From Magnetospirillum fulvum MGU-K5 (GTDB lineage Bacteria > Pseudomonadota > Alphaproteobacteria > Rhodospirillales > Magnetospirillaceae): a stretch of DNA of 56,246 nucleotides. This document shows, piece after piece, positions 7,993 through 17,027 of this stretch (position 1 is the first letter of the stretch; each line of letters begins with the position of its first letter). The notes under the pieces are model-generated. The model searched no databases. It was not told the origin of the DNA and was given only the letters and a program-made list of their open reading frames with translations. The position numbers were made by a program, and so were the translations under genes. Where the stretch lies: NCBI RefSeq assembly GCF_000442515.1, contig NZ_AQPH01000017.1:1-56246 (forward strand). The letters are read 5' to 3'.

Positions 7993-9381
7993 TTAAACGT
8001 GCAACGCCCGGCCAAAGGCGGCCAGGACGGCTTCGTGCATCGCCTCGGACAAAGTGGGGTGAGGGAAGATGGTGGCAATCAGTTCGGCCTCGGTCGCTTC
8101 CAGGGTTCCGGCGACGGCGTAGCCCTGGATCATTTCGGTCGCTTCGGGGCCGATGATGTGAGCGCCCAGCAATTCGCCGCTGGTGGCGTCGAACACAGTC
8201 TTGACCAGCCCGTCAGCCTCGCCCAGCGCGATCGCCTTGCCGTTGGCGGCAAAGGGGAAGCGACCGATCCTGAGCGTGTGGCCCAGGGCCAGGGCGGCGG
8301 GTTCGGTCAGACCGACCGAGGCGACCTGGGGATGGCCGTAGGTGCAGCCGGGAATGCGGCGGGGATCGAGCGGATGCAGGCCGGGCAAACCGGCGATCGC
8401 CTCAACGCACAGCACGCCTTCGTGGCTGGCCTTGTGGGCGAGCCAGGGCGGACCAGCGACATCGCCGATCGCGTAGAGGCCGGGCTGATCGGTCCGGCAC
8501 AGCGAATCCGTAACGATATGGCCCTTTTCGACACGAGCGCGGGTGGTGTCGAGTCCGATTTCCTCGACATTGCCGGTGATGCCGATCGCGACGATGATCC
8601 GATCGGCGGGGAGGTGCAGGGTTTGCCCCCCGGCCTCGACCGCGATGTCTACCTCGCTCTCGTGCTTGGTCAGTCCGGTAACCTTGGCCCCGGTGTGAAT
8701 GCGTATCCCCTGACGCTCGAACGCGGCTCTCGCCAGGGCGGAGATTTCCGGGTCCTCGACCGGCAGGATGCGGTCAAGCGCTTCGACCACCGTGACCTCG
8801 GCGCCGAAAGTGGCAAAGAAGCTGGCAAATTCGATCCCGATCGCGCCCGATCCGATCACCACCAGACGCTTGGGCAGGATGTCGGGGGTCAGCGCCTCGC
8901 GGTAGCTCCACAGAAAGCGGCCATCGGGTTCAAAGCCGGGCAGCAGACGGGCGCGCGCTCCGGTCGCCAGGATGATATGCGGCGCGGTCAACGTGCCTTT
9001 GCCCTCGACCGCGATCTGGCCCGGCCCGGTCAGGCGGGCGCTGCCTTCGATCACCGTCACCTTGTTCTTTTTGAGCAGATGGCGCACCCCGGCCTGGAGC
9101 CGCCCGGCGACATCGCGCGAGCGGGCGACGATCCGGCCAAGGTCAAAGCCAAGCGGGCCGGTCGACAGACCGAACGAGTCCGCTTCGCCCATCAGCCGGT
9201 AAATCTCGGCCGAGCGCAGCAGGGCCTTGGTCGGGATGCAGCCCCAATTGAGGCAGATACCGCCCAGATGCGCCCGTTCGATCAGGGTGACGGTCAGGCC
9301 AAGCTGGGCGGCGCGGATCGCGGCGACATAGCCGCCCGGTCCTCCCCCGATCACGATCAGATCGTTTGCGCTTTCGGCCAT
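7993..9381 (-). CDS. lpdA: Dihydrolipoamide dehydrogenase (E3) of the pyruvate dehydrogenase complex
   Basis: 462 residues, normal length. Rossmann FAD motif GGGPGGYVAA at residues 12-21; redox disulphide in GGICLNWGCIPTKA (Cys43, Cys48); NAD-binding GSGAIGIEFASFF; FAD-contacting YAIGDV; and C-terminal HPTLSEAMHEA with the catalytic His-Glu pair. It reoxidises the dihydrolipoyl arm and makes NADH. It is the last gene of the minus-strand run pdhA-pdhB-pdhC-lpdA and starts 16 bases after the pdhC stop. It has no fused lipoyl domain, which matters because pdhC also lacks one. Confidence 0.95.
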   Translation of the reverse strand: MAESANDLIVIGGGPGGYVAAIRAAQLGLTVTLIERAHLGGICLNWGCIPTKALLRSAEIYRLMGEADSFGLSTGPLGFDLGRIVARSRDVAGRLQAGVRHLLKKNKVTVIEGSARLTGPGQIAVEGKGTLTAPHIILATGARARLLPGFEPDGRFLWSYREALTPDILPKRLVVIGSGAIGIEFASFFATFGAEVTVVEALDRILPVEDPEISALARAAFERQGIRIHTGAKVTGLTKHESEVDIAVEAGGQTLHLPADRIIVAIGITGNVEEIGLDTTRARVEKGHIVTDSLCRTDQPGLYAIGDVAGPPWLAHKASHEGVLCVEAIAGLPGLHPLDPRRIPGCTYGHPQVASVGLTEPAALALGHTLRIGRFPFAANGKAIALGEADGLVKTVFDATSGELLGAHIIGPEATEMIQGYAVAGTLEATEAELIATIFPHPTLSEAMHEAVLAAFGRALHV

Positions 9382-9397
9382 CGCACTCTCTCTTTCA

Positions 9398-10291
9398 CTA
9401 CAGCATCATTCGCAACGGGTCTTCGAGCAGACCTTTGACGGCAGCGAGGAAGCGGGCGCCGGTGGCACCGTCCACCGTCCGATGATCGACAGACAGGGTC
9501 ACGCTCATGACGGTGGCCACCGCCAGCGCGCCATCCTTGACGATCGGGCGGGGCTCGGCCGCGCCGACGGCCAGGATGCAGGCTTGTGGCGGGTTGATGA
9601 TCGCGGCGAACTCGCGCACGCCATACATGCCGAGATTCGAGATGGTGAAGCCGCCGCCCTGGTACTCTTCGGGCTTCAGTCCGCCGTCGCGGGCGCGGGC
9701 GGCCAGGGCCTTGACCTCGGCGGAGAGTTCGCCCAGTCCCTTGCGGTCGGCTTGCCGAACAATCGGGGTAATCAGTCCCTCGGGCGTCGCCACCGCAACG
9801 GCAATGTCGATGTCGGTGAAGCGGCGGATCGCGGTTTCGGCCCAGGCGGCATTGGCCTCGGGCACGGCACGCAGCCCCAGCGCCACCCCGCGCAGGATGA
9901 AATCGTTGACCGACAGCTTGTCGGGGGCAAGGCGGGTGTTGAGCTGCTCGCGCAAGCTCAGAATCGCATCCATCTCGATATCGATGGTGAGGTAGAAGTG
10001 GGGGATCGTCGCTTTTGCCTCGGTCAGGCGGCGGGCAATCGTGCGGCGCATCGGCGAGAGCGGGAGATCGGTATAGCCGGTCGTGGGAGCCGCTGGAACC
10101 GGGGCCGCAGGGACGGGCGCGGACGGGGCCGCAACCGGAGCCGGACGGGGAGCAGCCTTGGCCGCCTCGACATCGGCCTTGACGATCCGCCCGTGCGGGC
10201 CGCTGCCGGTCAAGGTGGCAAGGTCGATCCCGGCGGCGGCGGCAAGACGGCGGGCCAGCGGGCTGGCGAACAGGCGAGGGGACGGGCTCAT
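9398..10291 (-). CDS. pdhC: Dihydrolipoamide acetyltransferase (E2) without a lipoyl domain
   Basis: 297 residues, against more than 400 usual for alphaproteobacterial E2. It begins directly with the E1/E3-binding domain (SPLARRLAAAAGIDLATLTGSG, residues about 11-45), then a Pro/Ala linker, then the acetyltransferase core ending in the catalytic DHRTVDG motif. No lipoyl domain (ETDKA motif) precedes it. The start is fixed by a one-base overlap with the upstream pdhB stop (TGATG at 10289-10293), leaving no room for one. It transfers the acetyl group to CoA. The lipoyl arm must come from another subunit, most simply the lipoyl domain fused to the N-terminus of E1-beta (pdhB). Confidence 0.92.
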   Translation of the reverse strand: MSPSPRLFASPLARRLAAAAGIDLATLTGSGPHGRIVKADVEAAKAAPRPAPVAAPSAPVPAAPVPAAPTTGYTDLPLSPMRRTIARRLTEAKATIPHFYLTIDIEMDAILSLREQLNTRLAPDKLSVNDFILRGVALGLRAVPEANAAWAETAIRRFTDIDIAVAVATPEGLITPIVRQADRKGLGELSAEVKALAARARDGGLKPEEYQGGGFTISNLGMYGVREFAAIINPPQACILAVGAAEPRPIVKDGALAVATVMSVTLSVDHRTVDGATGARFLAAVKGLLEDPLRMML

Positions 10292-11666
10292 CACGCGCCT
10301 CCTTCGCTTGGCCGGTTGCACAGGGCGCGGGCGGCGGCGGCGACTGTTGCGGGCTGGGGCAGGGCCAATTGTTCCAGATTGGCGGCATAGGGTAGCGGCA
10401 CGTCGGCACCGCACACCCGGCTCGGCGGCGCGTCGAGCCAATCGAAGGCGCGTTCGACGATCTGGGCGGCGATTTCGGCGGCCAGCCCGGCGACCGGCCA
10501 GCCTTCCTCGACGGTCAGGATGCGGTTGGTCTTCTGTACCGAGGTGACCAGGGTGTCGATGTCGAGCGGACGGAGCGAGCGCAGGTTGATTACTTCGGCC
10601 TCGATCCCCTCGGCCTTCAAGGTCTGGGCGGCGTCGAGCGCGACCTGAACCATCCGTGACCACGCCACCAGGGTGATGTCGCGGCCGCTCTGGACGATTT
10701 CAGCCTGACCGAACGGGAGCACGAAGTCGGGATCATCGGGGACGTCGAAGGTCTGGCCGTAGAGCAATTCGTTTTCCAGCACCACCACCGGGTTGGGGTC
10801 GCGAATTGCCGCCTTCAACAGGCCCTTGGCGTCGGCGGCGCTCCACGGCGCGACCACTTTCAGGCCGGGGCAATGGGCGTACCAGGACGAGAAATCCTGG
10901 CTGTGCTGGGCACCGACCCGGGCGGCGGCACCGTTGGGACCGCGAAAGACAATCGGACAGGACAATTGCCCGCCCGACATATAGCGGGTCTTGGCCGCCG
11001 AATTGAGGATATGGTCGATCGCCTGGAGAGAGAAATTGAACGTCATGAACTCGACGATCGGCTTCAGGCCGGTGAAGGCGGCTCCGCAGGCCAGCCCGGT
11101 AAAGCCCATTTCGGTGATCGGGGTATCGACCACCCGCTTTGGCCCGAATTCGTCGAGTAACCCCTGGCTGATCTTGTAGGCCCCCTGATACTGGCCGACC
11201 TCCTCGCCCATCAGGAAGACATCGGGGTCGCGGCGCATTTCCTCGGCCATCGCGTCGCGCAGGGCGTCGCGGACGGTCTGGCGATGGGTAGTGACCGGGG
11301 GCGCGGCGCGGACGGGCGTGGTAACCGGAGCCGGGGGTGGCGGCGGTGCAGCCGAGGCAGGTGCGGCGGTGGCGGCAGGGGCGGGGGCGGGGCGGCGGTC
11401 GCGCCCGCCTCGGGCAGGCTTTCACCGTCCAGCAGCAGCAGGGCCAGCGGGGTGTTGACCGCGACCCCATCGGTTTCGGCGGGAACCAGGATGCGGCCGA
11501 GAATACCGTCCTCGATCGATTCCAGTTCCATCGTCGCTTTGTCGGTTTCGATTTCGGCCAAGGCATCGCCGGATTTCACCGCGTCGCCTTCGGCCTTCAA
11601 CCAGCGGGCCAGCCGCCCTTCGCGCATCGTCGGCGACAGCGCCGGCATCAAAATCTCGATCGGCAT
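10291..11666 (-). CDS. pdhB: Pyruvate dehydrogenase E1-beta with N-terminal lipoyl domain; apparent one-base frameshift
   Basis: The gene lies in two frames. From ATG 11666 comes a lipoyl domain ([17 protein letters not shown]..., lipoyl-lysine in [10 protein letters not shown]). From about 11400 to 10291 a second frame carries the linker ([17 protein letters not shown]) and the whole E1-beta domain ([45 protein letters not shown]). In relatives this is one polypeptide. The frames join if one base is added in the C-rich stretch complementary to 11376-11400 (GGGGCGGGGGCGGGG on the plus strand), giving 458 residues, the family's normal size. The E1-beta frame has an upstream stop at 11422-11424 and its first ATG is at 11250, so a separate short E1-beta could still be made. 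Sequencing error, a real mutation or frameshifting cannot be told apart here. Confidence 0.85.
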
Positions 11667-11682
11667 CGGTGGCGGTCTCCGC

Positions 11683-12690
11683 TCAGGCTTCGGACAGAAC
11701 GTCGGTCCAGAGTTCCGACGCGGCAGGTTCGGGGCTGGTCTGGGCGAAGTCGGCGGCGGCGGCGACGCTGGCCTTGATCGTCCGGTCGATCTCCTTCAAT
11801 CCCGCTTCGTCGATCACGTTCTGGGATTGCAGAATCTGGCGCAGCCGGTCGATCGGATCGTGGTTGTCCCGCATCTCGGACACCTCTTCCTTGCTGCGGT
11901 ACTTGGCCGGATCGGACATCGAATGGCCGCGATAGCGATAGGTCATCATTTCCAGGATGAACGGACCGGCCCCGGCGCGGGCATAGGCCAGGGCGCGGGC
12001 CGCCGCCGAGCGCACCGACAGCACGTTCATTCCGTCGATCCGCTCGCCGGGAATGCCATAGGCAGCCCCACGGGCGCACAATTCGTCGCCGGCGGCATGG
12101 CGGGCCGAGGCGGTGCCCATCGCATACAGATTATTCTCGATCACGAACACCACCGGCAGCTTCCACAGCGCCGCCATGTTGAAGGATTCGTAGACCTGTC
12201 CCTGATTGACCGCGCCATCGCCGAGATAGACGTGGGCGACGCCGCCGTCACCCCGGTATTGGTGGGCAAAGCCCAACCCGATCCCCAGCGGGACCTGAGC
12301 CCCGACGATGCCATGGCCGCCATAGAAGCGGTGGTCGCGGCTGAACATATGCATCGAGCCGCCCTTGCCGCGCGAATAGCCGCCCGAGCGTCCGGTCAGC
12401 TCGGCCATTACCCCCTTGGGGTCCAGCCCACAGGCCAGCATGTGGCCGTGATCGCGATAGCTGGTGATGCAGGAATCGGTCGGTCCGGCCATCGCCTGCA
12501 TGCCGGTGACGACCGCTTCCTGACCGATATAGAGATGACAGAAGCCGTTGATTTGCCCCATGCCGTACAATTGTCCGGCCTTTTCCTCGAAGCGGCGGAT
12601 CAGCAGCATCGAGCGGTAGAGCCTCAGCAACTCCTCGGGCGGGGGAGTGGCAGGCGTTGCGGGGTCCGGCTGGCGTGGTTTGACGGCCAT
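11683..12690 (-). CDS. pdhA: Pyruvate dehydrogenase E1-alpha
   Basis: 335 residues. ATG 12690 (MAVKPRQPD) follows a GGGAG ribosome site; the frame is open upstream to 12759 but that part is not family-like. Thiamine pyrophosphate motif GDGAVNQG...ENN; phosphorylation-loop region YRYRGHSMSDPAKYRSKEEV; and the HLYIGQEA and GYSRGKGGSMHMF signatures of the alpha2-beta2 type E1. With pdhB it decarboxylates pyruvate and acetylates the lipoyl arm. It is the first gene of the pdh run and is separated by 16 bases from pdhB. An FtsB-like gene lies upstream on the same strand, the usual alphaproteobacterial arrangement. Confidence 0.95.
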   Translation of the reverse strand: MAVKPRQPDPATPATPPPEELLRLYRSMLLIRRFEEKAGQLYGMGQINGFCHLYIGQEAVVTGMQAMAGPTDSCITSYRDHGHMLACGLDPKGVMAELTGRSGGYSRGKGGSMHMFSRDHRFYGGHGIVGAQVPLGIGLGFAHQYRGDGGVAHVYLGDGAVNQGQVYESFNMAALWKLPVVFVIENNLYAMGTASARHAAGDELCARGAAYGIPGERIDGMNVLSVRSAAARALAYARAGAGPFILEMMTYRYRGHSMSDPAKYRSKEEVSEMRDNHDPIDRLRQILQSQNVIDEAGLKEIDRTIKASVAAAADFAQTSPEPAASELWTDVLSEA

Positions 12691-12792
12691 GAATACTCCC
12701 CTGCGGATTGGAGCGAAGGGCTCATCTCCGAAGGTGGAGCATAGCAGGCCGTCCTGCAAGGGGAAGGAAGAGAATTCAGTGCCGGGTCGCGA

Positions 12793-13104
12793 TCAGCGAC
12801 GGCGGTCGAACACGACGATATCGCCGTCTTTGCTCATGTTGAGCATGATCCGGGCCCGCTCTTCCAACATGTCCTGATCCAGGTGATCGGGCCGCAGCAA
12901 CAAAACACGGTGCTCCATGTCGCGCCGTTCCGACGAAACCTTGGCCAACTGTAATTCCGCCCCAAGGATTTCATCTTGCATCCGCAACCAAGCGCGGATA
13001 CCGCGATCTCCCTCAACCGTGTGATAGGCGAAATAGACCACAGCACTGACACCGACAAGGGGTCCGGCGATGTGGCGAAGATAGCGTCGAATATCCTGAA
13101 TCAT
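12793..13104 (-). CDS. ftsB: FtsB/DivIC-family septum formation protein
   Basis: 103 residues with one N-terminal membrane span (about 14-28, PLVGVSAVVYFAYHT), then a coiled coil (IRAWLRMQDEILGAELQLAKVSSERRDMEHRVLLLR), and the family's C-terminal DMLEERARIMLNM segment. Members join FtsL and FtsQ in the divisome in the periplasm. The position directly upstream of pdhA is typical of alphaproteobacteria. The size matches the family. Confidence 0.85.
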   Translation of the reverse strand: MIQDIRRYLRHIAGPLVGVSAVVYFAYHTVEGDRGIRAWLRMQDEILGAELQLAKVSSERRDMEHRVLLLRPDHLDQDMLEERARIMLNMSKDGDIVVFDRRR

Positions 13105-13282
13105 TGCGGGATGAAATCACAGCCGGAATCGTTCCGTCAATAGCCGCCGGTCGAAAAATTAGATTTCACTAAAGGTCGTGACATTTCGATCAAAACAAAC
13201 CGTCTCCTGTCATCTTCTGTGATTAATACCACATTGACCCGATGAACATAGAGAGAACGCGGCTATTCCTTGGTCTGAAGGA

Positions 13283-14032
13283 TCAACTTGGCACGCCGCG
13301 CCGGGCCGCGTCAGCCGCCGCCAGGGCTGTTTCGGCGCTCTCTCCCGCCGCCAGGATGTGATAGCCCGAGAACATGGCGAAACTGTGCGAGGTTCCCTGC
13401 CAGACAAAGGGCAATAAGTTGATCTGCTCCATGATCTCGCGCACCTTGGTCCGGGCCATCGCCAGATTGGTCGAGACCAGCACCAGGGCGAAGTCGCTGC
13501 CGCCCAGCAAGCCCCGAGGATCGGTGGTGCGCAAGGCCCCCACCAGTGTGGCGCAGATATGGCGCAGGGCGGCATCGCCCGCCGCGATCCCATCTTGCTG
13601 GCGGATCAGTTCTATTCCGGCGACGTGCAGCACCACCAGAGTCCCGTCGGCTACGCCCGACCCCAGCAGGGATTCCAGCGCCCGCATAAAGCCGCGCCGA
13701 TTGGGAATCGGCAGAGAGGCATCCTGATCGGCCAGGGTTTCCAGATGGGACAGGCGGCGGCGCGTGTGGCCGTCGGTCCAGCGCAGCCGGTCGAGTTCGC
13801 CCAGCAAGCCGGTGATCGAACTCATCACCGCCGGGGTGATCACCGTTTCGGGCAGGCCAAGGATCGAGGCGACATCATTGGTCGAATGTTCGACCCGGGG
13901 CGGTTCCGAGGGAGGATAGGGCGAATGCTGCGGATAAGGGGGATGGCCGAACCCGGACGAATCGCGCTCGTGCCCGCTGCCTTTGGCCGGGGCGATGGGG
14001 ATCAGCGGGTCGGTGCGGAACTCATTGGCCAT
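13283..14032 (-). CDS. Degenerate GGDEF-domain protein (GGSDF) with an intact c-di-GMP I-site
   Basis: 249 residues. The first 55 are Pro/Ser-rich and probably disordered; a short helical region follows, and a GGDEF-type domain runs from about residue 103 to the end. The active-site loop reads GGSDF (177-181) instead of GGDEF, so cyclase activity is doubtful. The product-binding I-site RxxD (RTTD, 168-171) stands exactly five residues before it and is intact. The protein may therefore sense c-di-GMP rather than make it. It starts 47 bases after the end of a PAS histidine kinase gene on the same strand, so the two are probably co-transcribed. Confidence 0.8.
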   Translation of the reverse strand: MANEFRTDPLIPIAPAKGSGHERDSSGFGHPPYPQHSPYPPSEPPRVEHSTNDVASILGLPETVITPAVMSSITGLLGELDRLRWTDGHTRRRLSHLETLADQDASLPIPNRRGFMRALESLLGSGVADGTLVVLHVAGIELIRQQDGIAAGDAALRHICATLVGALRTTDPRGLLGGSDFALVLVSTNLAMARTKVREIMEQINLLPFVWQGTSHSFAMFSGYHILAAGESAETALAAADAARRGVPS

Positions 14033-14079
14033 TCCTCACCCCTTCCGGTCAGGGGCCAAGCAGGGATAACCATATTATA

Positions 14080-16074
14080 TCACATTGGTGGAGCTATCGT
14101 CTCCTGCTCCGAAATCGGTAGGACAACCCGGAAGATTGATCCTTCGCCCGGACGGCTTTCGACGCTGATGACGCCACCCATGCCTTTGATCAAGTTTAGC
14201 ACCACCGAGAGCCCCAGCCCGGTGCCTTGTCCCACTGGCTTGGTGGTGAAGAACGGGTCGAAGATGCGGGCGATGGTGGCGGCATCCATCCCGCTGCCGG
14301 TATCGGCGATGCTGATCTTGACGTAATGAGCGTTGGGGGACAACGCCGAGAGCGGGTTGAACGGTGGGTCCGACATGCTTTTTTCCGCCTGACGCTCGCG
14401 ACTGGCGGCAATCAGTGCCGCCAGACCCGTCGGGTCCAATTCGATCATCGACAGGGTCAGGGTGCCGTGCCCGTCCATCGCGTCGCGGGCGTTGTTGATC
14501 AGATTGAGCAGGACCTGCTGCAATTGCCCGGCATCGCCGATGATCGTCGCCTGCTCGACCTCGCGCCGCCGGACCACCCGGATCGAGGGCGGCAGGGTCA
14601 AGGCGGCCATCGCGGCGAAATCGTCGAACACCCGCACCAGATCGACCGGCCCCAGGACTTTGCTTTCCTTGCGGCAATAGGCCAGCACGTTGCGAACGAT
14701 GTCGCGGCTGTTCTTCGAGGCATCGATGATCCGCCGACACCGTTCGGCGTTGCGCTCGTCCAGGATGGCGGTGCGGGCGATCATCTCGGCCCCCATCAGG
14801 ATCGGCCCCAGCATGTTGTTCAGTTCGTGGGCGATACCCCCGGCCAGACGGCCCAGCGCCTCAAGCTTCTGCCCCTCATGCAGCAGGAGTTCGAGTTGGC
14901 GGCGCTCGTGGGCGATCCGGGTGGTTTCGGTGACGTCCTCGATGAAGAACAGCAGCGACGGCTCGGGCTCGTCGGGCGCGCTGGGATACCGGGTGCCGGT
15001 CATCCGCCAGTGACGCTCGGCCCCGTCGGCAAGCCGGGGCGAGCAGAGCAGGGCGAACGACATCCCCGCCGGGGGAATCCGCGACGGCGGCGGCAGCAAT
15101 TCGTTCGGAATGAGGCTGTGCAGATTGGTTCCGAGCAGGCTGGAATAGCCATCGCTGGCCATGCTCTCGAACGCTGGATTGCAGAAGCGGATGGTGCCGT
15201 CCATCGTGACGACGACGATCCCGTGTGCGGCGGTGACAAAGGTCAGACGCAGGCGGCGTTCGCTTTCCGCCATCTTGCGTTCGGCGTTGCGCCGCCTCGT
15301 GATATCGCGGCCGATCACGATCAGCGACAGCCGCCCGTCGCTGCGCAATTCGCTGACGGTCATCTCGAAGGGAAAGCGCGACCCGTCGCGTCGCCGTCCC
15401 ATCATCTCGTTTTCGACCGGCCGGTCGGGCGCATCGGGATCGGCTGCGACCAGAGCCACCGGAGACGGGGTTCCCGGCTCGATCAAATCGGCGAATGGCA
15501 AGCCGGGGCCTTCGTTGGGGCCAAGCCCGAACTCGCGCCGCGCTGCGGAATTGCACCACGTTACCCGGTCGTCATCGGACAAGATGAATATGCAATCCTG
15601 CGCATGATCCATCAGGGTCTGGTGATGGAATTCGGCGCGGACCTGGCGCGTGTTGTCGAGCCACACCCCATCCCAGACAATCCGCCCGTCCGCCATCCGG
15701 TGCGGGCGGGAGGATTCGGCCAGCCAGCGGGTTTCGTCAGCGGCGGTGACGACGCGGAAATCACTGCGGCAGGGCGACAGGGTTCGGGCGGACTCGCGGA
15801 TCGCCGCCAGATAGGTGTCGCGGTCGGCCCAGTGGATCACTCCCAACGCACCGCTGGCCGAGACGGTCAGCGCCTCGGGGGCAACGCCCAGGGTGCCCGC
15901 GGTCTTCTCGGAAATCCACGGATAGCGGATGGTGCCGTCGGCCAGCATCTCGCGTTGCCAGCTGAGGCAATCGAGTTCGGCCAGGATGTCGGCCCGGACC
16001 CCGCAAAACAGAGCCGGGTCTCTGTCTTCGTCTGCGGGAGGATGCAACGGAGCAAACGGGCCGGGACGGGTCAT
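14080..16074 (-). CDS. PAS-domain sensor histidine kinase
   Basis: 664 residues from ATG 16074, chosen because AAGG lies 7 bases upstream; ATG 16104 is an alternative. No membrane span, so probably a cytoplasmic sensor. Three PAS-like modules follow one another, including QDCIFILSDDDRVTWCNSAAR and HGIVVVTMDGTIRFCNPAFE. A HisKA dimerisation helix (GGIAHELNN, His at about 416) and a HATPase domain (NNARDAMDG, IADTGSGM, GTGLGLSVV) complete it. It should phosphorylate itself and pass the phosphate to an unlinked response regulator, since no receiver domain is attached or adjacent. The downstream gene encodes a degenerate GGDEF protein. Divergent from mipZ across about 100 bases. Confidence 0.9.
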   Translation of the reverse strand: MTRPGPFAPLHPPADEDRDPALFCGVRADILAELDCLSWQREMLADGTIRYPWISEKTAGTLGVAPEALTVSASGALGVIHWADRDTYLAAIRESARTLSPCRSDFRVVTAADETRWLAESSRPHRMADGRIVWDGVWLDNTRQVRAEFHHQTLMDHAQDCIFILSDDDRVTWCNSAARREFGLGPNEGPGLPFADLIEPGTPSPVALVAADPDAPDRPVENEMMGRRRDGSRFPFEMTVSELRSDGRLSLIVIGRDITRRRNAERKMAESERRLRLTFVTAAHGIVVVTMDGTIRFCNPAFESMASDGYSSLLGTNLHSLIPNELLPPPSRIPPAGMSFALLCSPRLADGAERHWRMTGTRYPSAPDEPEPSLLFFIEDVTETTRIAHERRQLELLLHEGQKLEALGRLAGGIAHELNNMLGPILMGAEMIARTAILDERNAERCRRIIDASKNSRDIVRNVLAYCRKESKVLGPVDLVRVFDDFAAMAALTLPPSIRVVRRREVEQATIIGDAGQLQQVLLNLINNARDAMDGHGTLTLSMIELDPTGLAALIAASRERQAEKSMSDPPFNPLSALSPNAHYVKISIADTGSGMDAATIARIFDPFFTTKPVGQGTGLGLSVVLNLIKGMGGVISVESRPGEGSIFRVVLPISEQETIAPPM

Positions 16075-16176
16075 GGACTGGCCTTGCAAGGGATGGGAGA
16101 GCATGCCTTCGGTAGTGTACCATGCCCCTTCGCGCGGGGCGAGGTTCGCCCCCCGGAACCGGAAGGGGAGAACAAC

Positions 16177-17022
16177 GTGGGGCCGCGCGCGCATGTGGTG
16201 GTGATCGGCAACGAAAAGGGCGGGTCGGGCAAGACCACCGTGGCGATGCATGTGACGGTCGGGCTGCTGCGGCTGGGGTTCCGGGTCGGCTGCATCGATC
16301 TCGATCATCGCCAGCAATCGCTTGGCCGCTATATCGCCAACCGGGTCGGCTGGGTCGGCCGGACCGGGGTGGCGCTGCCGATGCCGCGGATGTCGATCGT
16401 GTCGCCCTCAGATATCGATTCGAAGTCCGGGGCGATTGCCGAGGAATGCGCGGGCTTCGACCGTGTCCTCGACGATCTTGCCGCCGATTGTGATTTCGTG
16501 GTCGTCGATTGTCCCGGCTCGGATGTTCCGCTGGCCCGCCACGCCCACATCCACGCCGACACCCTGATGACCCCGATCAATGACAGCCTGCTCGATCTCG
16601 ACCTGCTGGGGCGGCTTGATCCGATCAGCCGCACCCTGGTCCAGGCCGGTCCTTATGCCGATCTGGTGTGGGAGTTGCGCCGCGAGCGACGGCGGCGGCA
16701 TCGCTCCGGCATTGATTGGGTGGTGACCCGCTCGCGCCTGTCGACCTTGTCCGACCGCAACAAGCTGATGATGGCCGACCTGCTGCCGACGATGCAAAAG
16801 GTGCTGGGCTTTCGCCTCGCCGATGGGTTCGGCGAGCGGATGATCTATCGCTACCTGTTCCTGTGGGGGCTGACCGTGCTTGATCTCGATCAGGCCGGGA
16901 TCGGGATGGAGATGACGAAGTCGCACCGCGCCGCCCGTGACGAGGTCTGCGCCCTGCTGGGCGAATTATGGCTGCCCCGCGTCGCCGAGCGGCTCGACCG
17001 TCTGCGCGATCCGGTTCCGTAA
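16177..17022 (+). CDS. mipZ: MipZ/ParA-type ATPase, division-site regulator
   Basis: 281 residues. The GTG at 16177 has GGAAGGGGAG six bases upstream; the frame is open far upstream but is not coding there. Deviant Walker A KGGSGKTT at residues 14-21, then DLDHRQQSLGRYI, VVVDCPGSD, and the MipZ-specific C-terminal part (DWVVTRSRLSTLSDRNK, GFGERMIYRYLF, AARDEV). MipZ forms a gradient from the cell poles by binding ParB and DNA and inhibits FtsZ polymerisation, so that division occurs mid-cell. No parB is adjacent. Convergent with the permease gene, 5 bases apart. Confidence 0.92.
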   Translation: MGPRAHVVVIGNEKGGSGKTTVAMHVTVGLLRLGFRVGCIDLDHRQQSLGRYIANRVGWVGRTGVALPMPRMSIVSPSDIDSKSGAIAEECAGFDRVLDDLAADCDFVVVDCPGSDVPLARHAHIHADTLMTPINDSLLDLDLLGRLDPISRTLVQAGPYADLVWELRRERRRRHRSGIDWVVTRSRLSTLSDRNKLMMADLLPTMQKVLGFRLADGFGERMIYRYLFLWGLTVLDLDQAGIGMEMTKSHRAARDEVCALLGELWLPRVAERLDRLRDPVP

Positions 17023-17027
17023 CCTCT

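Noticed and set aside
11250-11400. Programmed ribosomal frameshift in pdhB
   Set aside because: No clear slippery heptamer with a downstream structure was identified, and relatives encode the fusion without a shift; sequencing error or mutation is simpler.
14227-16176. A plus-strand frame running into mipZ and suggesting a 931-residue protein
   Set aside because: The part before 16177 is the shadow of the histidine kinase gene; MipZ homology and a good ribosome site begin at GTG 16177.
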